Of a stretch of 64,000 nt of DNA, positions 40,403 through 48,872 are shown piece by piece. The stretch spans positions 961,470-1,025,469 of the forward strand of contig CAVYDJ010000004.1 of assembly GCA_963767285.1 (NCBI GenBank), given 5' to 3'. Origin of the DNA: WHSW01 sp963767285. Its GTDB lineage: Bacteria; Actinomycetota; Thermoleophilia; Solirubrobacterales; 70-9. Below the pieces are notes generated by a model. The model had not been told where the DNA came from, ran no database searches, and saw nothing but the letters and a program-made list of their open reading frames with translations. The first letter of the stretch is position 1, and every line of letters begins with the position of its first letter. Position numbers and translations under genes: made by a program.

Positions 40403-40795
40403 CTAGGCGGCCGCCCTGTTCGTCGACCGCTCGCGCAGGTAACCGCCGAGGGCGCCGAAGGCGGCGCCGAGCAGGGTCGTGAGGACGACGAGCAGGATCG
40501 CGGGCTCGGGCAGGTGGGCCTCGGCCTCGGCGCCGTGGATCTCGTGGGCGATCAGGATCGACGCGCCGAAGATCAGGCCGGCGAGGACGCCCCGCTTCGC
40601 TCCCGCGGCCGTGCCGAGGTGGTCGAAGCCGGCGCCGATCCCGCCCAGCACACCGAGGATCGAGAGCACCAGGTAGGTGCCCTCCGAGACGCCGAGGAAG
40701 TAGCCGGTCACGGCGCCGTAGGCGGCCGGCAGGATGATCGCCAGGAAGATCTGGAGCGAGCGGGGGTGCTCGTTGAGCAGCGGCGGCAGCTTCAC
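40403..40795 (-). CDS. Small multi-spanning membrane protein, unknown function
   Basis: The 130-residue protein has about four hydrophobic segments (IFLAIILPAAYGAVTGYFLG, YLVLSILGVLGGIGAGF, GVLAGLIFGASILIAH, AILLVVLTTLLGAAFGALGG). A conserved-looking HEIHG and a basic C-terminus follow. No family was recognised. GTG 40795 lies 9 nt after TAGGGT. It separates hisA from the NTF2-like gene. Confidence 0.6.
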   Translation of the reverse strand: MKLPPLLNEHPRSLQIFLAIILPAAYGAVTGYFLGVSEGTYLVLSILGVLGGIGAGFDHLGTAAGAKRGVLAGLIFGASILIAHEIHGAEAEAHLPEPAILLVVLTTLLGAAFGALGGYLRERSTNRAAA

Positions 40796-40823
40796 GCTGG
40801 CCCGACCCTATCCGGTGTGCTGA

Positions 40824-41564
40824 TCAGCCGCTGAGCGCCGACTGACCCTCGCCGACCGTGAACCGCCCCTCGTAGAGGGCACGGCCGACGATCGCGCCCG
40901 CGACGGCGGGCAACTCCGCGGCCGCCAGCTCGCGCAGGTGGTCCAGGGTCCCGATTCCCCCCGAGTAGATCAGCTCGGCGCCGGCGTTCGCGGCCGCCTC
41001 GGCAACTGGCCGGAGCTGGTCGAGGCCCGGCCCCTCCAGCGTCCCGTCGACCTCGACCGGCGTGAAGACGAAGGTCCGCACCCCGCGGCGGGCGAGGTCG
41101 GCAACCAGGTCGGCGGACTTGAGCTCGGTCGGGCGCTCCCAGCCCTCGACGGCGACCCGTCCGGCGCGCGCATCAGCCGACACGACGATCGCCTCGCCGT
41201 GGTCGGCGGCCAACGCCTCGACCAGTGCCGGGTCGGAGAGCGCCGCCGTGCCGAGGACCGCTCGCGCAGCGCCGGCGTCGAGGACCGCGGCGACGTCGCC
41301 CGCCTCGCGCAGGCCGCCCCCAACCTGGACCGGGACCTCTACCGCGTCGCAGATCCGCCCGACGTGCTCGATGTTGACCGGCGCCCCCGCCCGGGCACCG
41401 TCGAGGTCGACGACGTGCAGGGCACGCGCGCCCTGTTCGACCCAGCGGCGGGCGGCGTCGAGCGGATCGGCGTCGAAGGCGGTCTCGCGGTCGTAGTCGC
41501 CCTGGACCAGCCGTACCGCGTGACCGTCGCGGATGTCGATCGCGGGATAGAGGATCAAGCTCAA
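40824..41564 (-). CDS. hisA: Phosphoribosyl-formimino-AICAR phosphate isomerase
   Basis: The 246-residue TIM barrel isomerises ProFAR to PRFAR. It begins SLILYPAIDIRDGHAVRLVQGDY and includes VPVQVGGGLREAGDV and ELIYSGGIGTLDHL. The start codon is TTG 41564, overlapping the hisH stop as TTGA, and gives the usual family N-terminus. Some actinobacteria use HisA also for TrpF activity (PriA); the sequence alone does not decide this. Confidence 0.95.
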   Translation of the reverse strand: MSLILYPAIDIRDGHAVRLVQGDYDRETAFDADPLDAARRWVEQGARALHVVDLDGARAGAPVNIEHVGRICDAVEVPVQVGGGLREAGDVAAVLDAGAARAVLGTAALSDPALVEALAADHGEAIVVSADARAGRVAVEGWERPTELKSADLVADLARRGVRTFVFTPVEVDGTLEGPGLDQLRPVAEAAANAGAELIYSGGIGTLDHLRELAAAELPAVAGAIVGRALYEGRFTVGEGQSALSG

Positions 41565-42187
41565 GCCGGCACGGAAGCGCAGATGCCCGCAAAGTTCGCG
41601 AGCAGCGCCAGCCCGGCGGCGCTCGACTTCTCGGGGTGGAACTGGACCCCGTAGATCGGCGGGCGGGCGATCGCGCAGGCGAACCGCTCGCCGTGGGCCG
41701 CCCAGCCGAGCACGTCCGCCTCGTCGGCGGGCGCCGGCGTGAAGCTGTGGACGAAGTAGAACGGGGTCCGGCCCTCGATCCCGGCGGTCAGCTCCGAGTC
41801 CTTGGCCCACTCGATCGGCTCCCAGCCGATGTGCGGGACCTTGAGGCCGGGGGCCTCAAGCCCCTCGACGCGGCCCTCGATCAGCCCCAGGCCAGCGGCC
41901 CCGCCGAGCTCGTCCGTCGATTCGAAGAGGAGCTGGAAGCCGAGGCAGATCCCGAGCACCGGCGTGCCGGCCTCCACCCGCTCGGCGATCAGGCGGTCGA
42001 GCTCGAGCTCGACGACCCGCTCCATCGCCCGCGGGAAGGCGCCGACGCCGGGCAGCACCAGACCGTCGGCCTCACCCGCGACGGCGTGGTCGCTGGTGAT
42101 CACCGCCTCGGCGCCGACCCGCTCGATCGCCTTCTCGACCGAGCGCAGGTTGCCCATCCCGTAGTCGAGAACACAGATTCGCGCCAC
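41561..42187 (-). CDS. hisH: Imidazole glycerol phosphate synthase, glutamine amidotransferase subunit
   Basis: The 208-residue class I amidotransferase supplies ammonia to HisF. Signatures are ICVLDYGMGNLRSVEKA, LPGVGAFPRAME, the nucleophile Cys in GICLGFQLLFE, and YGVQFHPEKSS with the catalytic His and Glu. I placed the start at GTG 42187 (ARICVLDYG), 41 bases after hisB. A GTG 14 codons upstream is also possible. Confidence 0.95.
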   Translation of the reverse strand: MARICVLDYGMGNLRSVEKAIERVGAEAVITSDHAVAGEADGLVLPGVGAFPRAMERVVELELDRLIAERVEAGTPVLGICLGFQLLFESTDELGGAAGLGLIEGRVEGLEAPGLKVPHIGWEPIEWAKDSELTAGIEGRTPFYFVHSFTPAPADEADVLGWAAHGERFACAIARPPIYGVQFHPEKSSAAGLALLANFAGICASVPA

Positions 42188-42228
42188 GTCCTCGGCTTCG
42201 CCTGCGGGCGTATCGCGGTCAGCCGCCA

Positions 42229-42825
42229 CTACGTCAATGTCCCCTTCGTCGAGGGCACGCCTTCCTCGCCGGGATCGATCGCGACCGCCTCGCGCAGGGC
42301 GCGGGCAAAGGCCTTGAACAGCGCCTCGATCATGTGGTGGGCGTTGCTGCCGTGGCGAATGGCGATGTGGACGGTCAGCTTGGCGTTCGTCGCGACGGCC
42401 CGGAAGAACTCCTCCGCCAGCTCGGCGTCGAAGCCCGCGATCGACACGTTCGGCAGGTCGGCTCCGAACAGGCACAGCGGGCGACCGGAGACGTCAATCG
42501 CGCACAACGCCAGCGCCTCGTCCATCGGCAGCGCGACGTCGCCGTAGCGGCGGATGCCGGCCCGGTCGCCAAGCGCCTCGTCGAGCGCCTGGCCGAGCGC
42601 GATCCCGACGTCCTCGACCGTGTGATGGGCGCCCGTCTGGAGATCTCCGGTCGCCTCGACCGTGAGTCCGAGCCGGCCGTGGCGGCCGAGCAGGTCAAGC
42701 ATGTGGTCGAAGAAACCAACGCCGGTCGAGGCGGAGACGTTGCCGCCGTCGAGGCTCAGCTCGACGCTGACCTTGGTCTCCCCGGTCTCGCGCTCCACCT
42801 TCGCTGTTCTCGCAGCCGCGGTCAT
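42229..42825 (-). CDS. hisB: Imidazoleglycerol-phosphate dehydratase
   Basis: The 198-residue single-function dehydratase has the manganese-ligand motifs GVGFFDHMLDLLGRHG, GAHHTVEDVGIALGQAL and RHGSNAHHMIEALFKAFARAL. It converts IGP to imidazole-acetol phosphate. ATG 42825 overlaps the hisD stop as ATGA. No HisN phosphatase domain is fused. Confidence 0.97.
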   Translation of the reverse strand: MTAAARTAKVERETGETKVSVELSLDGGNVSASTGVGFFDHMLDLLGRHGRLGLTVEATGDLQTGAHHTVEDVGIALGQALDEALGDRAGIRRYGDVALPMDEALALCAIDVSGRPLCLFGADLPNVSIAGFDAELAEEFFRAVATNAKLTVHIAIRHGSNAHHMIEALFKAFARALREAVAIDPGEEGVPSTKGTLT

Positions 42826-44103
42826 TTCTTCACCCTCGCCAGCGCCGACTCGCCGTGGACCGGGAAGCCCTCGGCCCCCGCGATCGCCGCCACGTGGGGT
42901 GCCAATTCTGCTGCCGCCGCCGATCCGACGTGGACGACCGCGGTTCGCCGCATGAATGCGCCCGGCCCGAGCGGCCTGCCGTACGACGCCGCACCACCGG
43001 TCGGCAGCACGTGGTTGGAACCCGCTACGTAGTCGCCGAACGCGGTGGCGCTGCCCGAGCCGACGAAGACGCAACCGGCGACCCGGCCGCGGGCACTCGC
43101 CTCGTCGGCGCCCTGGAAGGCGAGCTCGAGGTGCTCGGGGGCGAGCGCATCGGCAAGCTCAACCGCCCGCTGGATGCCCGGCGAGGTGATCGAAGCGAGC
43201 GTGGCATCGGCGACGCTCGGCCGCTCGGCCGCCAGCGCCTCGACCCGCTCGGTGACCGCGTCGAGCAGCGCGGGGTCGGGTGAGATCACCGCCAGCATCC
43301 CGTCCGCACCGTGCTCGGCTTGCGCGCAGAGGTCGAGCGCGAGCAGCTCCGGGCTCGGCGGTCCCGTCAGCGACCACGGCGAGCTCGCTCGGGCCGGCGA
43401 CGCCGTCGATCCCGACCCGCCCCGCGAGCAGGCGCTTCGCCTCGGTCACGTACCGGTTGCCGGGGCCCACGATCACGTCGACCGCGGGGATCGTCTTCGT
43501 ACCCAGGCCGAGCGCGGCGATGGCCTGTGCCCCGCCGACCGAGTAGACCTCCTCGACACCGGCCACAGCACAGGCGGCAAGCACCGCGTCGTCGGGGCGC
43601 CCGCTCGCCGACGCCGGCGAGGCGACGACGAAGCGCGGCACCCCGGCCGCCCGGGCCGGCAGCGCCGCCATCAGCACCGACGACGGGTAGGAGCCCCGCC
43701 CGCCCGGGGCGTAGGCGCCCGCGGAGGCGACCGGCGACGCTCCGACCTCGACCCGCTGTCCGGCCTCGAGCTCGACGGACACGGGCCGCAACTCGGCCCG
43801 CGCCTGCTCCGCCGCGACCATGCTGATGTTCGCGGCGGCGACGCGCAGCGCCTCGCGGACCTCGCGCGAGACGAGCGCCGGCGCGGCCTCGATCAGCCCG
43901 GGATCGACGCGCAGGCTCTCCACCGGTGGCTCGCCGAACCGCAGGCCGAGCTCGCGCACCGCCTCGTCGCCGCGCTTGCGGACCGCGGCGATGATCTCGG
44001 CGACCTCCCCGGTCACCTCCTCCAGCTCCGGCGACAGGCCTCGAACGCGGACGGCCAGCGCATCGGCATCGGCTCCGTCCCATTCGATCCGCTCGATCTT
44101 CAT
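42822..44103 (-). pseudogene. hisD: Histidinol dehydrogenase, interrupted by one frameshift
   Basis: HisD oxidises L-histidinol to histidine with two NAD+. The first part (44103 to about 43350) reads MKIERIEWDG through GPGNRYVTEAKRLLAGRVGIDGVAGPSELAVVADGTAEP. A second frame then continues ELLALDLCAQAEHGADGMLAVISPDP to FPVHGESALARVKK. Removing one base in the CCCGG run at about 43350-43353 restores an uninterrupted protein of about 426 residues, a normal length. Both halves look well conserved and sit in tight ATGA overlaps with hisG and hisB. So a sequencing indel is likelier than gene loss. Confidence 0.9.
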
Positions 44104-44774
44104 CGCGAGGCCTCACGCAGGCGGTCGGATAGCGCGTCGATCTCGGCGGCCCGCAGCTTGTGGGCGACCCGGTTGGCGATCAATCGCGCCGTGCAGACGG
44201 TGATCTCCTCGCGCACCTCGAGCTCGTTCTCCTCCAGCGTCCGGCCGGTGTCCACCAGGTCGACGATCCCATCCGCGAGCCCGACCAGCGGCGCCAGCTC
44301 GACCGAGCCCTTGACCTCGATCACCTCGGCCTGGCGACCGCTCTGCTCGAAGTGACGCTCGGCGGTGCGCGGGTACTTGGTCGCGATCCGCATCGCTCCC
44401 AGGCGGCGCTCGGCGCGCTCGAGGCTGTCGTCGCCGCGGCGCGCGGCAAGCACCATCCGGCAGGCCCCGTAGCCGAGGTCGACCAGCTCGTAGACGGCGC
44501 GGTCCGCTTGCTCGGCGAGCACGTCCTTGCCCGTGATCCCGATCTCCGCCGCGCCGGCCTCGACGTAGGTGGGCACGTCGGAGGGCCGCATCGTCACAAG
44601 CCGGAGCTCACCGAGGTCGAAGATGAGCGCGCGTGAGTCGCCGCGGGCGGCCGCCGTGTCGAGGCCGATCGCGTCGAGCAGGTCGAGGGTGCCGTCGAAC
44701 AGGGCTCCGCGCGGCGTCGCCAGCCGGAGCGTGCCGTCGTCGCCGGTGCGAACCGATCGCGCCAGGCCGCTCAC
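44100..44774 (-). CDS. hisG: ATP phosphoribosyltransferase, short (HisZ-dependent) form
   Basis: The 224-residue catalytic subunit performs the first step of histidine synthesis. Motifs are LRLATPRGALFDGTLDLLD, EIGITGKDVLAEQ, IATKYPRTAERHF and the PRPP-binding region GLADGIVDLVDTGRTLEENEL. It lacks the C-terminal regulatory domain of long HisG. That fits the adjacent hisZ, whose stop overlaps this GTG as GTGA. Most actinobacteria use the long form, so the HisZG pair is notable. Confidence 0.96.
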   Translation of the reverse strand: MSGLARSVRTGDDGTLRLATPRGALFDGTLDLLDAIGLDTAAARGDSRALIFDLGELRLVTMRPSDVPTYVEAGAAEIGITGKDVLAEQADRAVYELVDLGYGACRMVLAARRGDDSLERAERRLGAMRIATKYPRTAERHFEQSGRQAEVIEVKGSVELAPLVGLADGIVDLVDTGRTLEENELEVREEITVCTARLIANRVAHKLRAAEIDALSDRLREASR

Positions 44775-45754
44775 TCTTCCACCCCCTCCTCCGCCTGAGC
44801 GACGTGCAGCCGCTCCAGGTAGAGCGAGAAGCCGGCGGCCGGAAGCGGTCTCCCGAACCGTCCCATCAGCTCGTCGTAACGGCCACCGCCGCCGAGGATG
44901 TGGCCGAGCGCGGGGTCGTAGACCTCCAGGATCGCGCCGGTGTAATAGCCGAGGTCGCGCAGCAGTCCCAGGTCGAGCTGAACCCGGTCGGCGACGCCGC
45001 GCTCACGCAGCGCCTCGAAGGTGGCGGCGAGCCGCGCCGTCGCCCGCTCGCCCACCCCGTCGAACAGCCCGCGCGCCTCGTCGAGGACCTCGGGCCCACC
45101 GCGCAGCATCGGCACCCGCAGCAGCAGTTCGCGCTCGCGCTCGCCGAGGCCGAGCGCGCCGATCTCCGTTTCCAGCCCGACGTGGTCGTGCGTCGACAGG
45201 TACTCGAGAATCCTGGCCCGCGCCTCCTGGTCGACCTCGAGCTCCTCGAGCAGCTGGCGGTACAGATCCGCGTCCCCGAGCCCGATCACCGCGCGCCGCA
45301 GGCCCGCGGCATCGAGCGCCGCCGCCAGCACTTCGACCACCTCCGCGGTCCCGTCAGGCGCCGGGGCGCCGACGAGCTCGACCCCGACCTGGGTGAACTC
45401 GCGCATCTGGCCCCGCTGCGGGCGGATCGCACGGTAGGCGTGAGCGAGGTAACAGAGCCGGAACGGCGGTTCGGCGCCGGCGAAGTGGTTGGCCACGACC
45501 CTCGCAATCGGAACGGTCATGTCCGAGCGCATCGCAAGCAGCTCGCCCGATTCGTCGAAGAACCGGTAGGCGACCGGCGCGCCGCGCTCGGACTCGCCGC
45601 GGGCCAGCACCTCGTCGTACTCGATCGTCGGCGTCGCGACCTCGCCGTAGCCGTAGCGCTCGAACGCATCGACCAGCGCCAGGCTGAGCCGCCGCAGCTC
45701 GCGCATCTCGTCGGGCAGGATGTCCCGCGTCCCCGGCGGGATCGGGTGTGTCAT
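44771..45754 (-). CDS. hisZ: ATP phosphoribosyltransferase regulatory subunit
   Basis: The 327-residue HisRS paralogue begins IPPGTRDILPDEM and has LLAMRSDMTVPIARVVAN, FTQVGVELVGA and ILGGGGRYDELMGRFGRPLPAAGFSL. The anticodon-binding domain of true HisRS is absent. It forms the hetero-octamer with short HisG and confers histidine feedback control. ATG 45754 follows GGAG by 8 bases within an 11-base sequence that is duplicated upstream. It heads the his cluster downstream of murA. Confidence 0.93.
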   Translation of the reverse strand: MTHPIPPGTRDILPDEMRELRRLSLALVDAFERYGYGEVATPTIEYDEVLARGESERGAPVAYRFFDESGELLAMRSDMTVPIARVVANHFAGAEPPFRLCYLAHAYRAIRPQRGQMREFTQVGVELVGAPAPDGTAEVVEVLAAALDAAGLRRAVIGLGDADLYRQLLEELEVDQEARARILEYLSTHDHVGLETEIGALGLGERERELLLRVPMLRGGPEVLDEARGLFDGVGERATARLAATFEALRERGVADRVQLDLGLLRDLGYYTGAILEVYDPALGHILGGGGRYDELMGRFGRPLPAAGFSLYLERLHVAQAEEGVEE

Positions 45755-45755
45755 C

Positions 45756-45784
45756 GGAACAACTCCACCGATTGGAACAACTCC
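45756..45784 (-). repeat. Tandem 11-base repeat containing the hisZ ribosome binding site
   Basis: On the minus strand GGAGTTGTTCC occurs twice, at 45784-45774 and 45766-45756, with an 18-base period. The second copy places GGAG at ideal distance from the hisZ ATG. The repeat also has GGA/TCC dyad ends, so it could be an operator or a duplicated ribosome site. Confidence 0.6.
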
Positions 45785-45804
45785 CTCGAGATGCTCCGCT
45801 TCGC

Positions 45805-45837
45805 GTCCGCTCTCGGGGGGCTCGCTTCGAAGCGGAC
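45805..45837. other. Inverted repeat between murA and hisZ
   Basis: GTCCGC at 45805-45810 pairs with GCGGAC at 45832-45837. The palindrome GCTTCGAAGC lies inside at 45824-45833. There is no T-run on either side, so termination is doubtful and attenuation or an operator is possible. Confidence 0.35.
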
Positions 45838-45853
45838 TGCGGCCCTTTGGCCC

Positions 45854-47152
45854 CTACGCAGGGACGGGCTCGACGGCCACACGCTCGATCCTCGCTCCGA
45901 GTTGGCGCAGGCGTTCGTCGATGCGCTCGTAGCCGCGGTCGATCTGGACCACGTTGCCGATCTCCGAGGTCCCGTCGGCGCAGAGCGCAGCGATGAGCAT
46001 CGCCATGCCGGCGCGGATGTCGGGGCTGTCGACGCGCTCACCGTGAAGACGGCTCGGACCGCTGACGATCGCCCTGTGGGGATCGCACAGCGTGATCCGA
46101 GCGCCCATGGCGACGAGCTTGTCGACGAAGAAAAGGCGGTTCTCGAACATCTTCTCGAAGATCAGGATGGTACCCCGGGCCTGCGTTGCGAGCGCCAGGG
46201 CGATCGAGGTCAGGTCGGCCGGGAACGCGGGCCAGGGGCCGTCGTCGATCTTCGGGATCGCGTCGCCGAGGTCGTCGCGGACCTCGAGCTTCTGGTCCGG
46301 CGGCACCAGCACGTCGCTGCCCTCGATCATCGTCTGGAGGCCCAGGCGGCGGAACTGCCGGCGGATCGTGATCAGGTCCTCGGGCTCGGCATCGCGAATC
46401 CGCAGCTCGCCCCCGGTCGCCGCCGCCAGCGCCATGAAGCTCGCGACCTCGATGTGGTCGGCGCACACCCGGTGCTCGGCGCCCGCGAGCTTGTCGCGGC
46501 CGTGGACGGTCATCACGTTGGAGCCGATCCCGTCGATCTGCGCGCCCATCTTGACCAGCAGCCGGGCGAGGTCCTGGACGTGCGGCTCGCAGGCGGCGTT
46601 GGCGATCGTCGTCGGGCCGGGGGTCAGGGCGGCAGCCATCAGCGCGTTCTCGGTCCCCATCACCGACGGCTCGTCCATGAAGATCGCGCACGGCTTCAGC
46701 CCGCCCTCCGGGGCGTGGATCTCGATCGCGCGGTCGCCGTCGACGCGGGCGCCCAGGTCGGTGAACGCGTCGAGGTGCGGGTCGAGCCGGCGGCGGCCGA
46801 TGAAGTCGCCGCCCGGCGGCGGCATCCGCGCCTCGCCGAAGCGCGCGAGCAGCGGCCCGGCGAGCAAGAACGAGGCCCTGATCCGGGCCGAGAGCGACTC
46901 GTCGGGCGCCGTCTGGGTGACCGCGTCGGCCTGCAGGCGCAGCGCTTCGTCGGACCAATCGGCCTTCACCCCGAGTTGCTCGAGGACCGCGACCTGGGTC
47001 TCTGTGTCGCGGATCCGCGGCACGTTCGTGAGCACGACCTCCTCCTCGGTCAGCAGGCAGGCAGCGAGGATCGGCAGGGCGGCGTTCTTGTTGCCGGCGG
47101 CGGTGATCTCGCCCGAGAGGGGCGGGCCCCCCTTGATCACGAACTTGTCCAT
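45854..47152 (-). CDS. murA: UDP-N-acetylglucosamine 1-carboxyvinyltransferase with Asp in place of catalytic Cys
   Basis: MurA catalyses the first committed step of peptidoglycan synthesis. The 432-residue protein has the substrate Lys in GNKNAALPIL. The active-site loop reads PPGGDFIGRRRLDPH, with D116 where most MurA enzymes have Cys (PGGCxIG). Asp at this site occurs in Mycobacterium and Chlamydia and makes the enzyme insensitive to fosfomycin. ATG 47152 has TACCCT 8 nt upstream, overlapping the -10 region of the divergent HD gene. Confidence 0.95.
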   Translation of the reverse strand: MDKFVIKGGPPLSGEITAAGNKNAALPILAACLLTEEEVVLTNVPRIRDTETQVAVLEQLGVKADWSDEALRLQADAVTQTAPDESLSARIRASFLLAGPLLARFGEARMPPPGGDFIGRRRLDPHLDAFTDLGARVDGDRAIEIHAPEGGLKPCAIFMDEPSVMGTENALMAAALTPGPTTIANAACEPHVQDLARLLVKMGAQIDGIGSNVMTVHGRDKLAGAEHRVCADHIEVASFMALAAATGGELRIRDAEPEDLITIRRQFRRLGLQTMIEGSDVLVPPDQKLEVRDDLGDAIPKIDDGPWPAFPADLTSIALALATQARGTILIFEKMFENRLFFVDKLVAMGARITLCDPHRAIVSGPSRLHGERVDSPDIRAGMAMLIAALCADGTSEIGNVVQIDRGYERIDERLRQLGARIERVAVEPVPA

Positions 47153-47177
47153 CGGCGCGGAGGGTAACAATGCCCCT

Positions 47178-47762
47178 ATGAGCCAGCCGACGCGCGACGA
47201 AGCCTGGGACCTGGTCTGCGAATGGGTGCAGTCGGAGTCGCTTCGCAAGCACCTGCTCGGGGTCGAGGCGGCGATGGTCGCCTACGCCCGCGAGCGCGGC
47301 GGCGACGAGGAGCTCTGGGCCGTGACCGGGCTCGTCCACGACCTCGACTACGAGCGATTCCCCGATCTCGACGACACCGAGAACGGCCACCCGCGCACGG
47401 CGTTGCGCCTGTTCGAGGAGCTCGGCTGGCCGCAGGAGGTGATCGACGCCGTCGCCGGCCACGCAACGTTCCTGGGGGTTCCGCGTGAGACGGACATGGC
47501 CAAGACGCTGTTCGCGGTCGACGAGCTATCCGGTTTCATCGGCGCCTGCGCGCTCGTCCGCCCGACCGGGATCGAGGGGATGGCGCCGAAGTCGGTGAAG
47601 AAGAAGCTCAAGCAGCCGTCGTTCGCGGCCGGTGTCAACCGCGACGAGGTCCGCGAGGGAGCCGAGGAGCTCGGCGTCGACTTCGACGAGCACATCGCCT
47701 TCGTGATCGCGGCGATGGCGGCACGGGCGGACGAGCTCGGGCTCTCCGCGTCCGACGGGTGA
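47178..47762 (+). CDS. HD-domain phosphohydrolase
   Basis: The 194-residue protein has an HD-type metal site: LRKHLLGVEAAMVAYAR, VTGLVHDLDYERFPD with the HD dyad, GHPRTALRLFEELGWP and AVAGHATF. It is a single small HDIG-like domain acting on an unknown phosphorylated or nucleotide substrate. ATG 47178 follows AACAAT by 6 nt without a Shine-Dalgarno sequence. Its stop overlaps the next gene as GTGA. Confidence 0.88.
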   Translation: MSQPTRDEAWDLVCEWVQSESLRKHLLGVEAAMVAYARERGGDEELWAVTGLVHDLDYERFPDLDDTENGHPRTALRLFEELGWPQEVIDAVAGHATFLGVPRETDMAKTLFAVDELSGFIGACALVRPTGIEGMAPKSVKKKLKQPSFAAGVNRDEVREGAEELGVDFDEHIAFVIAAMAARADELGLSASDG

Positions 47763-48781
47763 GGCGCGGCTGGAAGATCCTGATCGCGGTCCTCGTCGGG
47801 ATCGCGATCCTGCTCGTCGTCAACACGCTGGTCGTGGGCAACGAGACCAAGGACGCCGAGCTCACGATCGACGGCGGCCAGATCATCACCTTGCCCGGCG
47901 GCGACGTCCAGGTGCTCGAGGAGGGCAGCGGCGACGGCGCCCCCATCGTGCTCATCCACTGCTACTCATGCTCGCTGCACTGGTGGGACTCCCTGGCGCC
48001 GATCCTGGCCGAGAACCACCGGGTGATCCGCATCGACCTGCTCGGATTCGGCGGCTCGCAGAAGCCCTCCAGCGGATACTCGATCGACGACCAGGCGGGG
48101 CTCGTCGCCGGGGCGCTCGACCGGCTCGACGTCCAGGGGGCGGTCGTCGTCGGGCACTCGCTCGGCTTCGACGTCGCGACGGCGCTCGCCGCCCGCGCCA
48201 GCCAACTCGTCGACCGCCTGGTCAACATCGACGAGGGCCCGAGCTCAGACGACTGCTCGCTGCCGTTCCTCGCCAAGCTCACCTACACGCCGGTGATCGG
48301 CGAGGCCCTGTGGCGCCTGACCCCGAGCTTCGCGATCAAGGAGGGCTACGCCGACGCGTTCGCGCCCGGCTACGACCTGGCCGATGGCTTCTCGAATCCC
48401 GATCAGGTCGTCGACGATTTCCACGCGATGACCTACACCTCCTACGACGACGTCCCGGGCGAGGCCGGCGACTACGAGGACGAGGCGACGCTCGACCAGC
48501 GCCTGCGCCAGATCCCGGTCCCGTTGCTCTCGATCTTCGGCACCGAGGACCAGATCTGCGACCCCGAGACCTCGCAAGCCGCCTACGCGGCGCTCCCGGG
48601 CGCCCAGATCGAGCTGATCAAAGGCGCCGGCCACTCTCCGAACGTCGAGAAGCCCGACGAGACGGCGGCGCTGATCGAGGAGTTCGCGGCCGGGGCGACG
48701 GTGGCGGCGGCGCCCGAGGCGAACCAGCCGGAGCCGGACAAGCCGCGGAGGCCGGACAGGCCGCACCGCGGCAACGGTTGA
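47759..48781 (+). CDS. Membrane-anchored alpha/beta hydrolase
   Basis: The 340-residue protein has one N-terminal membrane helix (about 6-25), then an alpha/beta-hydrolase fold. The oxyanion region is IVLIHCYSCSLHWWD, the nucleophile elbow is VVVGHSLGFD, the acid is in FGTEDQICD and the His is in GAGHSPNVEKP. The C-terminus is a Pro/Arg tail of about 35 residues. It probably hydrolyses an ester or amide outside the membrane; the substrate is unknown. GTG 47759 overlaps the HD gene stop as GTGA. Confidence 0.88.
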   Translation: MRRGWKILIAVLVGIAILLVVNTLVVGNETKDAELTIDGGQIITLPGGDVQVLEEGSGDGAPIVLIHCYSCSLHWWDSLAPILAENHRVIRIDLLGFGGSQKPSSGYSIDDQAGLVAGALDRLDVQGAVVVGHSLGFDVATALAARASQLVDRLVNIDEGPSSDDCSLPFLAKLTYTPVIGEALWRLTPSFAIKEGYADAFAPGYDLADGFSNPDQVVDDFHAMTYTSYDDVPGEAGDYEDEATLDQRLRQIPVPLLSIFGTEDQICDPETSQAAYAALPGAQIELIKGAGHSPNVEKPDETAALIEEFAAGATVAAAPEANQPEPDKPRRPDRPHRGNG

Positions 48782-48872
48782 CAGCGCCCGTCCTCCCGGC
48801 ATAGCATCGAGGCAACACGGGATCCGAAGGGAGGGTCTTCCGCAAGCGCAGTTCGCACGGAGGCACTGAGCG

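Noticed and set aside
45805..45837. Rho-independent terminator after murA
   Set aside because: The stem is short with a long loop and no T-run follows, so it is listed only as an inverted repeat.
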